Position numbers and translations under genes: made by a program
Shown: piece after piece, positions 1 through 5,129 of the stretch
How the letters are laid out: every line of letters begins with the position of its first letter
How positions within the stretch are numbered: position 1 is the first letter of the stretch
The notes under the pieces: generated by a model
What the model was told of the DNA's origin: nothing
The model's input: the letters and a program-made list of their open reading frames with translations, nothing else
Databases searched by the model: none
Assembly: GCA_030042885.1 (NCBI GenBank)
Contig: JASHYW010000163.1
Location: 1 to 7,072 of the forward strand
From: Streptosporangiaceae bacterium
Lineage (GTDB): Bacteria > Actinomycetota > Actinomycetes > Streptosporangiales > Streptosporangiaceae
Reading direction: 5' to 3'
DNA: 7,072 bases

Positions 1-139
1 GGTGATGTATCAAGGCTCGTCGGCCCTTCAGCGTAGTCACGTCAATGCGGAACGTTATCGTCTCGTGATTCTCCGGGCACCGGCCATATGTCCCGCGGTG
101 CTACGGGCTTTGGTCCTTTTTCCTCCGGACATCGGAACC

Positions 140-168
140 TTGACCAGGTCGAGCCGGATCGTGACAGT
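140..168 (+). promoter_or_regulatory. weak candidate promoter upstream of the phaC-like gene
   Basis: TTGACC (140-145) is followed after 17 bp by GACAGT (163-168). The first matches the -35 consensus at five of six positions. The second keeps only the A at position 2, the A at position 4 and the final T of a -10 box. Transcription from it would begin near 175 and leave a leader of about 75 nt before the ATG at 250. The whole 1-249 stretch is visibly less GC-rich than the genes and uses codon-like triplets poorly in every frame, which fits an intergenic control region. No operator repeat was seen here. The assignment is a guess from spacing and consensus only. Confidence 0.2.
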
Positions 169-236
169 GAGGTAACGAAGGGCAGGCATGGCGCTTCCGG
201 CGCCGCAGCGTTCTGGCTGCCTGGCACCCGGATTCC

Positions 237-241
237 AGGAG
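237..241 (+). promoter_or_regulatory. ribosome binding site that fixes the phaC-like start
   Basis: AGGAG lies 8 nt before the ATG at 250. The reading frame is open 54 codons further upstream to an ATG at 88, but that stretch has no ribosome site of this quality and does not resemble the start of a PHA synthase. The ATG at 250 is therefore preferred. Confidence 0.7.
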
Positions 242-249
242 ATGAGGTC

Positions 250-1908
250 ATGGACAAGCAGGATGAAACCGCGAATGCCCTCAGCTTCGCGGCCGAGGCG
301 ACCGAGAAGGCGGCCGGCATGCTGCCCCTGGACATGGTGGCCGCGGTGGCCGATCTGGTCGATCCCGCCGCCGTCGCGCGGGAGCTGCCGTGGCTGGCCG
401 GAGAACTGACCAAGATCGCGCTCGGCCAGTCGGACATCTCGTTCGACGAGCGCGACCAGCGCTTCAGCGACGAGGCCTGGCGAACCGTCCCCTACTTCCG
501 CATCCTGGGCCAGTCCTATCGGCTGTTCGAGATGTGGATGGGCAAGATGTACGAGTCCGTGGACAGCTCCTGGCAGCAGAAGGCGCGCGCCCGCTTCGCA
601 GCCGACGTCATCACGGCCGCGCTGTCGCCGACCAACTACCTGGGCACGAACCCCGCCGCGCTGCGGAAGGCAGCCGAGACCGGCGGCTTGTCGCTGGTGC
701 GGGGCGCCCAGAACATGCTGCGCGACATGGCGCGCGGCGGGATGCCGTCGGCGGCTGACCGCGAGCACTTCGTAGTCGGCGAGAACATCGCCTGCACCCC
801 GGGGGCCGTGGTCTACCGGGAGGACATGTTCGAGTTGCTGCAGTACCAGCCGGTCACGCCCCGCGTCCGCAGCCTTCCGCTGCTGATGATCCCGCCGGAG
901 ATCAACCGCCACTACATCATGGACCTCGCGCCGGGACGGTCGCTGGCCGAGTTCGCCGTCAGCCAGGGCATCGGAACGTTCATGATCGTGTGGCGGAATC
1001 CGAGTACCCTCCTGGGCCACGGGACGTGGGGACTCGACGACTACGTGGCCGCCGCCGAGCGAGCCAGCGAGGTGGTCAGGAAGATCGCGCGCAGCGACAA
1101 GGTGAACCTGCTCGGGCTGTGCGCCGGCGGTATCACGCTGTCATTCGCGCTCGCGCACCTGGCCACCATCGGCGACGAGTCGGCCGGGTCGGCGACCTTC
1201 GTGGTGACCATGCTGACCGGCGAGAAGCCGAACGTGGTGGGCATGATGGACACCAGCCAGGCGCGCGCCATGCTGGAGCAGGCCGCCGCGGCGGAGCAGA
1301 TCATCCCAGGGACCGCGCTGCGCAGCGTGTTCGCCATGCTGCGGCCGAACGACCTGGTCTACAACTACCTGGTCAACGGATGGCTGATGGGCGAACCGCC
1401 CGCCCCGTTCGACGTGCTGGCCTGGAACGACGATGCCACCAGGACGACGGCCAGGTTCGCGCTCGAGTCGACCAAGCTGGCCATGGATGGGTGGGACGGC
1501 AACGGGCCGGTGATCCTCGGCGTGAAGACCGACTTCACCAAGGTCGCCTGCGACACCTTCCACGTCGGCGGTTTCACCGACCACATCACGGCCTGGCGGG
1601 CCTGCTATGACACCGCCCATCTGGTCGGCGGCAGCGACAGGGAGATGACCCTGGTCCGCTCCGGCCACATCCAGTCGGTCGTCTACCCGGCGGACAGCAC
1701 GCGCTATGACCGCTGGTACGGGCCGCCCACGCCGACGGACCCCGACGAGTGGCTCAAGACGGCCGCCGTGGAGAAGGGCTCGTGGTGGCGGCCGTGGACC
1801 GAATGGCTGACCGGCCGCTCCGGCCACGAGCGGCAGGCGCGCGCCACCCTCGGCAACCGCCAGTACCCGCCGCTCGGCCCGGCTCCCGGCACCTACGTGT
1901 TCGAGTAA
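250..1908 (+). CDS. phaC: poly(3-hydroxyalkanoate) synthase, PhaC family (alpha/beta-hydrolase fold)
   Basis: The 552-residue product should polymerise (R)-3-hydroxyacyl-CoA into polyhydroxyalkanoate at the granule surface in the cytoplasm, releasing CoA. It has an N-terminal PhaC_N-type region (roughly residues 50-220) and a C-terminal alpha/beta-hydrolase core. Recognisable family stretches are PPEINRHYIMDLAPGRSL, which matches the usual PPxINKYYIxDL, and the following VWRNP. The lipase-like box is GLCAGG at residues 289-294, with Cys291 as the nucleophile expected of PHA synthases in place of a lipase serine. The triad is completed by Asp444 (in TDHITAW) and His473 (in SGHIQSV). The length suits the long single-subunit synthases (classes I/II, about 550-600 residues) rather than the short class III PhaC. 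No phaA, phaB, phasin, depolymerase or phaR-like gene lies beside it here. The family call is secure; substrate chain length cannot be read. Confidence 0.93.
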   Translation: MDKQDETANALSFAAEATEKAAGMLPLDMVAAVADLVDPAAVARELPWLAGELTKIALGQSDISFDERDQRFSDEAWRTVPYFRILGQSYRLFEMWMGKMYESVDSSWQQKARARFAADVITAALSPTNYLGTNPAALRKAAETGGLSLVRGAQNMLRDMARGGMPSAADREHFVVGENIACTPGAVVYREDMFELLQYQPVTPRVRSLPLLMIPPEINRHYIMDLAPGRSLAEFAVSQGIGTFMIVWRNPSTLLGHGTWGLDDYVAAAERASEVVRKIARSDKVNLLGLCAGGITLSFALAHLATIGDESAGSATFVVTMLTGEKPNVVGMMDTSQARAMLEQAAAAEQIIPGTALRSVFAMLRPNDLVYNYLVNGWLMGEPPAPFDVLAWNDDATRTTARFALESTKLAMDGWDGNGPVILGVKTDFTKVACDTFHVGGFTDHITAWRACYDTAHLVGGSDREMTLVRSGHIQSVVYPADSTRYDRWYGPPTPTDPDEWLKTAAVEKGSWWRPWTEWLTGRSGHERQARATLGNRQYPPLGPAPGTYVFE

Positions 1909-1971
1909 GCCTGGCCGGGCCAAGTGAGACGAAGCTGCGACCAGATTGAAATATGTGGATCCTGAGGGTTG

Positions 1972-2001
1972 TTGATACCCGGGCCTAATCTTGGGTATCA
2001 A
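1972..2001 (+). promoter_or_regulatory. inverted repeat overlapping a candidate promoter of the L,D-transpeptidase gene
   Basis: TTGATACCC (1972-1980) and GGGTATCAA (1993-2001) are perfect 9-bp complements separated by 12 nt, so arm centres are 21 bp apart, about two helical turns. The outer six bases of the arms also form a plausible promoter: TTGATA as -35 (five of six consensus positions) and TATCAA as -10 (four of six), 18 bp apart. A start near 2008 would give a leader of about 45 nt carrying the GGAGG at 2042-2046. Either this is an operator laid over the promoter, or the symmetry is a by-product of TTGATA and TATCAA being complementary. The extra CCC/GGG pairs argue mildly for a real protein-binding dyad. 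The feature also reads as an RNA hairpin, but it has no U-tract. Confidence 0.45.
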
Positions 2002-2052
2002 GCGGCTAGCGGGGCGCCAACGATGCCTCGGGAGTGAGCGCGGAGGTCGGCG

Positions 2053-2796
2053 ATGCGGCGCCTGTGGATGTCTGCCTTGCTCGCACCGGTCGTGGCGCTG
2101 GCCGTACCGGCCGTGGCCCTGGCCGCGCCGTCGGCCCCGGCCGCGCCATCGGTCCAGGCCAGGCCGGCTATGTCGGCCGCGGCCGGGCAGGTCCTCCAAC
2201 TCGGCGCGAGCGGCTTGTCCACCAGGGAGCTGCAGCGGCGGCTGGCCGCGCTGAAGTACTACCCGGGGCCGATCGACGGCAGCTTCGGCATCGACACCCT
2301 CGAGGCCGTATGGGCGTTCCAGGAAGTGCAGGGGCTGCCGGGCGAGGACTTTGTGAGCGCGGCGATGGAGCGGGCGCTGGCCCACCCGCGGGCACCGCTG
2401 GTGCTCGACCGTGCCGCCGGGCCCAACCGGATCGAGATCAACCTGGCCGCCGAGGTGCTCGTCCTGTACCACAACAACCGGGTCGAGCTGATCAGCCACG
2501 TCTCGACCGGCGGCGGTTACTACTACTGCTCCCCCGGCGGCGGCTGCGGGGTCGCCATCACGCCGACCGGGAACTTCCGGACCGAAGCCTTCTTCCCCGG
2601 CTGGATCACGGTGCCGCTGGGCGAGATGTACAACTCGGTGTTCTTCATCGACACCGCATACGCGATCCACGGCGACACCTACGTGCCGCTGGCGCCCGTC
2701 TCGCACGGCTGCGTCCGGATCCCGATGGACATCGCGGCGTTCTTCCACACGCTGGTGCAGGTCCCCGGCGAGCCGGTCATCATTCGCCAGCTCTAG
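2053..2796 (+). CDS. secreted L,D-transpeptidase (YkuD family) with N-terminal peptidoglycan-binding domain
   Basis: This 247-residue exported enzyme is expected to form 3-3 cross-links in peptidoglycan, or to attach partners to it, outside the membrane. Residues 1-25 form a signal peptide (MRRLW, a hydrophobic run, then VALA before APSA) and are followed by an Ala/Pro linker. Residues about 47-105 look like a PG_binding_1 domain, with LSTRELQRRLAALKYYPGPIDGSFG and TLEAVWAFQ as its typical helices. The YkuD catalytic domain fills about 125-247. Its signature is His206-Gly followed by SHGCVRIP, with His218 and the nucleophile Cys220. A second cysteine pair, Cys159 and Cys165, sits in a glycine-rich loop before TPTGNF and may form a disulfide. 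There is no Ig-like domain as in mycobacterial Ldt enzymes. The ATG is preceded by GGAGG with 6 nt spacing, which supports this start. The gene appears monocistronic, with a dyad upstream and a hairpin downstream. Confidence 0.93.
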   Translation: MRRLWMSALLAPVVALAVPAVALAAPSAPAAPSVQARPAMSAAAGQVLQLGASGLSTRELQRRLAALKYYPGPIDGSFGIDTLEAVWAFQEVQGLPGEDFVSAAMERALAHPRAPLVLDRAAGPNRIEINLAAEVLVLYHNNRVELISHVSTGGGYYYCSPGGGCGVAITPTGNFRTEAFFPGWITVPLGEMYNSVFFIDTAYAIHGDTYVPLAPVSHGCVRIPMDIAAFFHTLVQVPGEPVIIRQL

Positions 2797-3180
2797 CCTG
2801 GCCGGTGGCCGGGCCGGCCTCCTCCCCGAAGACGGTCACCCCGTAGCAGGCGCTGATCAGCGCGTCGCCCATGGTCAGCGGTGATCACCACGGCCTCGAA
2901 CCCGCCGGTGACGATCAGCGCGGTGATCCATACTCTGGCGCTGGCCTGCGCCGATCCGCCGGACGGCGCCGCGGCCGCGAGCCCGGCCCCGAGGCTGACC
3001 GTGACCAGGCCCACCGCCCACCAGGTCATCCGGGGCAGCCGACGGCGGGCCAGCCTGCTCGCCACCAGCAGGGTGAACGGCAGCTCGATGATGAAGATGG
3101 GCTGCACCGGCCAGCCGCTGCAGGACCGACGCCAGGCCGTTGAAGAACGCCGTGAGCAGCGCGAACAAAACCGACACCAC
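2780..3180 (-). pseudogene. remnant of a DMT/EamA-type multidrug-metabolite transporter with two internal deletions
   Basis: Three pieces of one ten-helix transporter type lie in order but in three different frames. Piece one starts at the GTG at 3180 (AGGA 7 nt upstream) and reads MVSVLFALLTAFFNGLASVL, a first membrane helix. Near 3105-3115 the homology jumps frame to piece two, VQPIFIIELPFTLLVASRLA and onward through a helix at MTWWAVGLVTVSLGAGLAAA to TGGFEAVVIT. Near 2875 it jumps again to piece three, MGDALISACYGVTVFGEE (start 2872), which ends at a TGA at 2780-2782 inside the end of the transpeptidase gene. From memory of the family, roughly 50 residues are missing at the first junction and roughly 70 at the second, and the last helix is gone. 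The central piece alone could be mistaken for a 131-residue ORF starting at 3188. A functional transporter is very unlikely. Confidence 0.75.
2796..2814 (+). terminator. GC hairpin at the end of the L,D-transpeptidase gene, probable terminator
   Basis: GCCTGGCC (2796-2803) pairs with GGCCGGGC (2807-2814) around a 3-nt GGT loop, giving eight pairs including one G-U. The first base is the last base of the TAG stop. There is no T-run after it, as is common for actinobacterial intrinsic terminators. It lies between genes that converge, so it may act on transcripts from both sides. Confidence 0.45.
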
Positions 3181-3241
3181 CGCGGCATCCTAGCGGCAGC
3201 CGCGGCCGGGCTGAAGAGGCGGGTGGGCGCGCTGGCCGGTC

Positions 3242-3439
3242 TCAGTGCCGTCCGCTGCCCGGCATCCCGTGATGCCAGGTGGCCATGGCCTGCCTGGCGA
3301 GGATGTCGCGCAGCTCGTACGTCTCGCCGTCCGGGTACCGGTCAAAAGTCGCCTCAAGATCACGCCGCTGGGCCGGGGTCGCTTCCGCGCCCGTCAGGAG
3401 CGTGCCGCGCGGGGTGCTGAGCCCGCAAAACCGGGGCGG
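3242..3439 (-). pseudogene. unidentified coding-like fragment directly after the CMD-family stop codon
   Basis: Immediately after the TAG of the CMD-like gene (3440-3442) the same frame stays open for 65 codons to a TGA at 3242-3244. It includes PAQRRDLEATFDRYPDGETY followed by ELRDILARQAMATWHHGMP. The acidic and basic spacing and the codon choice look like real protein, but there is no ATG, GTG or TTG start and I do not recognise the family. It could be the surviving C-terminal end of a deleted gene, or a C-terminal extension cut off by a stop codon. The CMD-like protein already has a normal length, so a gene remnant is more likely. Open frames of this size are common by chance at this GC, so the call is tentative. 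The remaining 3181-3241 shows nothing except the AGGA before the transporter remnant. Confidence 0.35.
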
Positions 3440-4000
3440 CTACCTGGGGTCGACGCGGAAGATGCGTAGCTGGAGGGCCAGGGTGGCGTAGTAGCCGACG
3501 AGGGTGGACAGCTCGACCAGGGCCTGCTCGCCCAGGGCGGCGATCGCGGCGGCGTACTGCTCGTCGTCCAGGTCGGCAGGGCCGGTCAGGGCACGGACCA
3601 CCGAGTAGGCCACCCGCTCCTGCTCGTCGGCGAACCCGGGATCGGCGCTGGCCCGCAGCGCCCCGATTTCGGAGTCGGTGAGGCCGGCCTCTCGCCCGAT
3701 CGGCTCGTGCGAGGACCGCTCATAGTCGCTGTCCCAGGCCCGGGCGACGACCAGGATGGCCATCTCGCGGATCCTGGGGGCCAGCTGGGTCCGGAACCTG
3801 ATGGCGGCGCCGAGTTCCTGGAGCGCGTGACCGACGGCCGGCGCGTACAGCATGGCGTTGAACGGGCCGGCCAGGCCGCCGGCGCCGGTGGAGAGCGGGA
3901 CCGCGCGCGGGCCCTGGCCGCGCGGGCCGGCCAGGATTTCCCGGTACAGGCCGACCTGCTCCGGGGTCATTTGGTCGGACGACAGGACGGCGAGGCGCAT
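3440..4000 (-). CDS. carboxymuconolactone decarboxylase (CMD/AhpD-like) family protein
   Basis: The 186-residue, probably cytoplasmic protein belongs to the all-helical CMD superfamily. The clearest region is residues 75-107: PRIREMAILVVARAW, then a SDYERSSHEPIGREAGL segment, which corresponds to the family pattern of Glu79 on one helix and His98 before an AGL turn. It contains no cysteine at all. The CxxC redox pair of AhpD peroxidase partners is therefore missing, and a thiol-based antioxidant role is unlikely. A decarboxylase or isomerase-like role, or an uncharacterised one, is more plausible. C-terminal helices run from about 127 to 182. The ATG at 4000 has AGGAG 5 nt upstream. It follows the DUF1275 gene by only 8 nt and is almost certainly co-transcribed with it. 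The true substrate cannot be inferred from the neighbours. Confidence 0.88.
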   Translation of the reverse strand: MRLAVLSSDQMTPEQVGLYREILAGPRGQGPRAVPLSTGAGGLAGPFNAMLYAPAVGHALQELGAAIRFRTQLAPRIREMAILVVARAWDSDYERSSHEPIGREAGLTDSEIGALRASADPGFADEQERVAYSVVRALTGPADLDDEQYAAAIAALGEQALVELSTLVGYYATLALQLRIFRVDPR

Positions 4001-4005
4001 CGGGA

Positions 4006-4010
4006 CTCCT
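4006..4010 (-). promoter_or_regulatory. ribosome site overlapping the DUF1275 stop codon
   Basis: On the minus strand the DUF1275 gene ends in TAG (4011-4009) and the AGGAG for the next gene occupies 4010-4006, so the two signals share two bases. The following ATG is 5 nt further on. This arrangement usually couples translation of the two genes. Confidence 0.6.
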
Positions 4011-4683
4011 ACGGAACCGCGGACGGGGGAGCGTGCGGGACCCTGGCCCGGGCCAGGGCGGTGAGGGCGACCGCCGCCAGCAGGACCAGGGCGATGGCCA
4101 GGGGATAGACGATGCGGGCGTGCAGTACGAGCAGCGCGCCGGCCACGGCGCCGGCCAGCATGGCGGCGACCGAGGTCAGCCGCCGGGCGGCATGGGCGCC
4201 GGTCGCGGCCCCGAGCGGGCTGTCGGCGGCGATCCCGGTGATGGTCAGCGTCAGCACGGTGGTGGTGAGGTCGGGGACGGCGAGCTTGCGCGCGGTGGCG
4301 TTCTGCACGCCCATGGCCGCCGCAAGCACCGCGATCAGGGCGTAGCGCAGGCCGGCCTGCATCGGGCTGGCGGCCAGCGCCGTCATGGTCACCGCCTCGG
4401 CCACGATCACCGCCTGGGCCGCCGCGGTGACGCCGAGCAGCAGCTCGCGGCGGCCGGCCAGCGACCGGCCGACCCGGCCCGCCACCAGCGCGCCGAGGGC
4501 GAAGCAGCCGATCGCGACCAGCGAGGCGGCCACCGAGAATCCCCCGATGCCGGCCAGCGCGAACGCGAAGAAGACCACGTTGCCGGTCTGGTTGGCCACG
4601 AAGACGTGGCCGAGAACCAGGTAGCTGAACGCGTCGACCAGGCCGGTGACCACGGTCAGGCAGACCAGCAGCGGCGGCAGCAC
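4009..4683 (-). CDS. DUF1275 (YoaK-type) integral membrane protein
   Basis: From the GTG at 4683 the product is 224 residues, the usual size for this family. The hallmarks are TGLVDAFSYLVLGHVFVANQ at residues 13-32, followed by TGNVVF, and a second conserved stretch at about 124-154 with MGVQNATARKL and TTTVLTLTITG. Hydrophobic segments lie near 5-20, 33-70, 85-105, 113-130, 172-188 and 190-212, giving about six helices. The family is widespread in bacteria but its transported substrate, if any, is not established. The frame also stays open to a GTG at 4764, which would add 27 mostly polar, arginine-rich residues. The inner GTG is preferred because it has GGAG 10 nt and AAGGA 4 nt upstream and because relatives begin just before the first helix. 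It is the first gene of a coupled pair with the CMD-like gene. Confidence 0.87.
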   Translation of the reverse strand: MLPPLLVCLTVVTGLVDAFSYLVLGHVFVANQTGNVVFFAFALAGIGGFSVAASLVAIGCFALGALVAGRVGRSLAGRRELLLGVTAAAQAVIVAEAVTMTALAASPMQAGLRYALIAVLAAAMGVQNATARKLAVPDLTTTVLTLTITGIAADSPLGAATGAHAARRLTSVAAMLAGAVAGALLVLHARIVYPLAIALVLLAAVALTALARARVPHAPPSAVP

Positions 4684-4687
4684 GCCG

Positions 4688-4700
4688 TCCTTACTCCCCC
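4688..4700 (-). promoter_or_regulatory. ribosome site supporting the inner GTG start of the DUF1275 gene
   Basis: On the minus strand GGGGGAG (4700-4694) and AAGGA (4692-4688) precede the GTG at 4683 by 10 and 4 nt. The alternative GTG at 4764 has only a weak CAGG-like stretch before it. This favours the shorter, 224-residue product. Confidence 0.45.
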
Positions 4701-4772
4701 GCCGCGGCGCGACGGTCCCGCGCGCGCCGGCCAGGAACCTCGCCAGCCACGGGCAGCTTCCCACAGCACCTG

Positions 4773-4801
4773 ATCATGCACCACGGACCGTTCAGAATGA
4801 A
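4773..4801 (-). promoter_or_regulatory. weak candidate promoter of the DUF1275/CMD pair
   Basis: Reading leftwards, TTCATT (4801-4796) and CATGAT (4778-4773) are 17 bp apart. The -10 box matches consensus at four positions, the -35 at three. A start near 4766 would leave a leader of about 80 nt before the GTG at 4683, or an almost leaderless message for the GTG at 4764. The -35 lies inside the AATG repeat. Support is consensus and spacing only. Confidence 0.22.
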
Positions 4802-4809
4802 TGAATGAA
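4796..4809. repeat. AATG tetranucleotide run, 3.5 copies
   Basis: Three full AATG units and a partial AA lie in the short gap between the permease relic and the DUF1275 gene, in the most AT-rich part of this gap. It overlaps the candidate -35 of the DUF1275 gene. Three and a half units is too few to claim slippage-driven variation. Confidence 0.6.
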
Positions 4810-4829
4810 GGCCGAAGGGGCGCGCCCGG

Positions 4830-5129
4830 CTAGGTGGTGGCCCGGCGACGGGCCGTGGTGTCCACGGTGACGGCGGCGAGCAGGACCGCGGCGGTCCGCA
4901 TGTTCTGGGCCGCGGCCGGGTCCGGCCCAGCAGCCAGCTCCAGGCGACGAGCACCACCAGGACCACCAGCACGACCCACGGCACGCCGCGCACCACGACG
5001 GCGATGCCGCGGTTGGTGTTGCGGATGAGCACGACGACCACGCCCGCGCCGATCACCGAGGTATGGCCTGGTCCGGGGCGGCCAGACTGAGATCTTCGAG
5101 GCGGGGATTGCGGCTTCCGCTGACGTCAC
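4830..5129 (-). pseudogene. relic of a third sugar-type ABC transporter permease (BPD_transp_2 family)
   Basis: This is a wrecked paralogue of the two permeases to its right. It probably began at the GTG at 5129, which overlaps the upstream TGA as GTGA, and first encodes a polar tail (MTSAEAAIPASKISVW). From about 5056, in another frame, come residues that align with the neighbours: NTNRG, then RGVPWVVLVVLVVLVAWSWL, then LLGRTR, matching NRG, GVPWV, IVLVVL and LLQRTR in the partial permease. At about 4916 the homology changes frame and jumps to the C-terminus, NMRTAAVLLAAVTVDTTARR ending at TAG (4832-4830), which matches GAVLLAAVLVDVLSRRG. About 100 residues are missing between RTR and this tail, including the GNPEAARRAGV and SLFGGRGK blocks, and all the early helices are missing too. 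It cannot be a working permease. Confidence 0.78.

Noticed and set aside
7..14. GTATCAAG matching one arm of the dyad at 1995-2002
   Set aside because: Only one 8-mer is shared, with no partner arm nearby. It is too short to support a common regulator.
88..249. Longer N-terminal form of the PhaC-like protein starting at the ATG at 88
   Set aside because: The added 54 residues do not look like a PHA synthase start, this stretch has intergenic base composition, and AGGAG sits correctly before the ATG at 250.
55..1020. 321-codon open frame on the minus strand
   Set aside because: It lies antisense to the phaC-like gene and is the usual shadow of high-GC coding sequence; the translation is Arg/His/Gly-rich with no recognisable domain.
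1909..2052. Cyclic di-AMP (ydaO-type) riboswitch before a cell-wall enzyme gene
   Set aside because: Such riboswitches often precede actinobacterial wall hydrolases and transpeptidases, so I looked for one. The 144-nt gap is short and I could not find the conserved ydaO-type core segments in it.
1141..2748. 535-codon open frame on the minus strand
   Set aside because: It runs antisense across both the phaC-like gene and the transpeptidase gene and the gap between them. It has shadow composition and no family features.
2034..2846. 270-codon plus-strand frame overlapping the transpeptidase gene
   Set aside because: It is the frame-shifted shadow of a gene with a signal peptide, catalytic motif and ribosome site in the other frame.
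4033..4773. 246-codon plus-strand frame across the DUF1275 gene
   Set aside because: It is antisense to a clear membrane protein and its translation is a hydrophilic Gly/Gln/Arg-rich shadow.
4818..4827. GGGCGCGCCC palindrome after the permease relic
   Set aside because: It has no loop, so it cannot form a useful terminator hairpin as a single strand. Such palindromes are expected at this GC.
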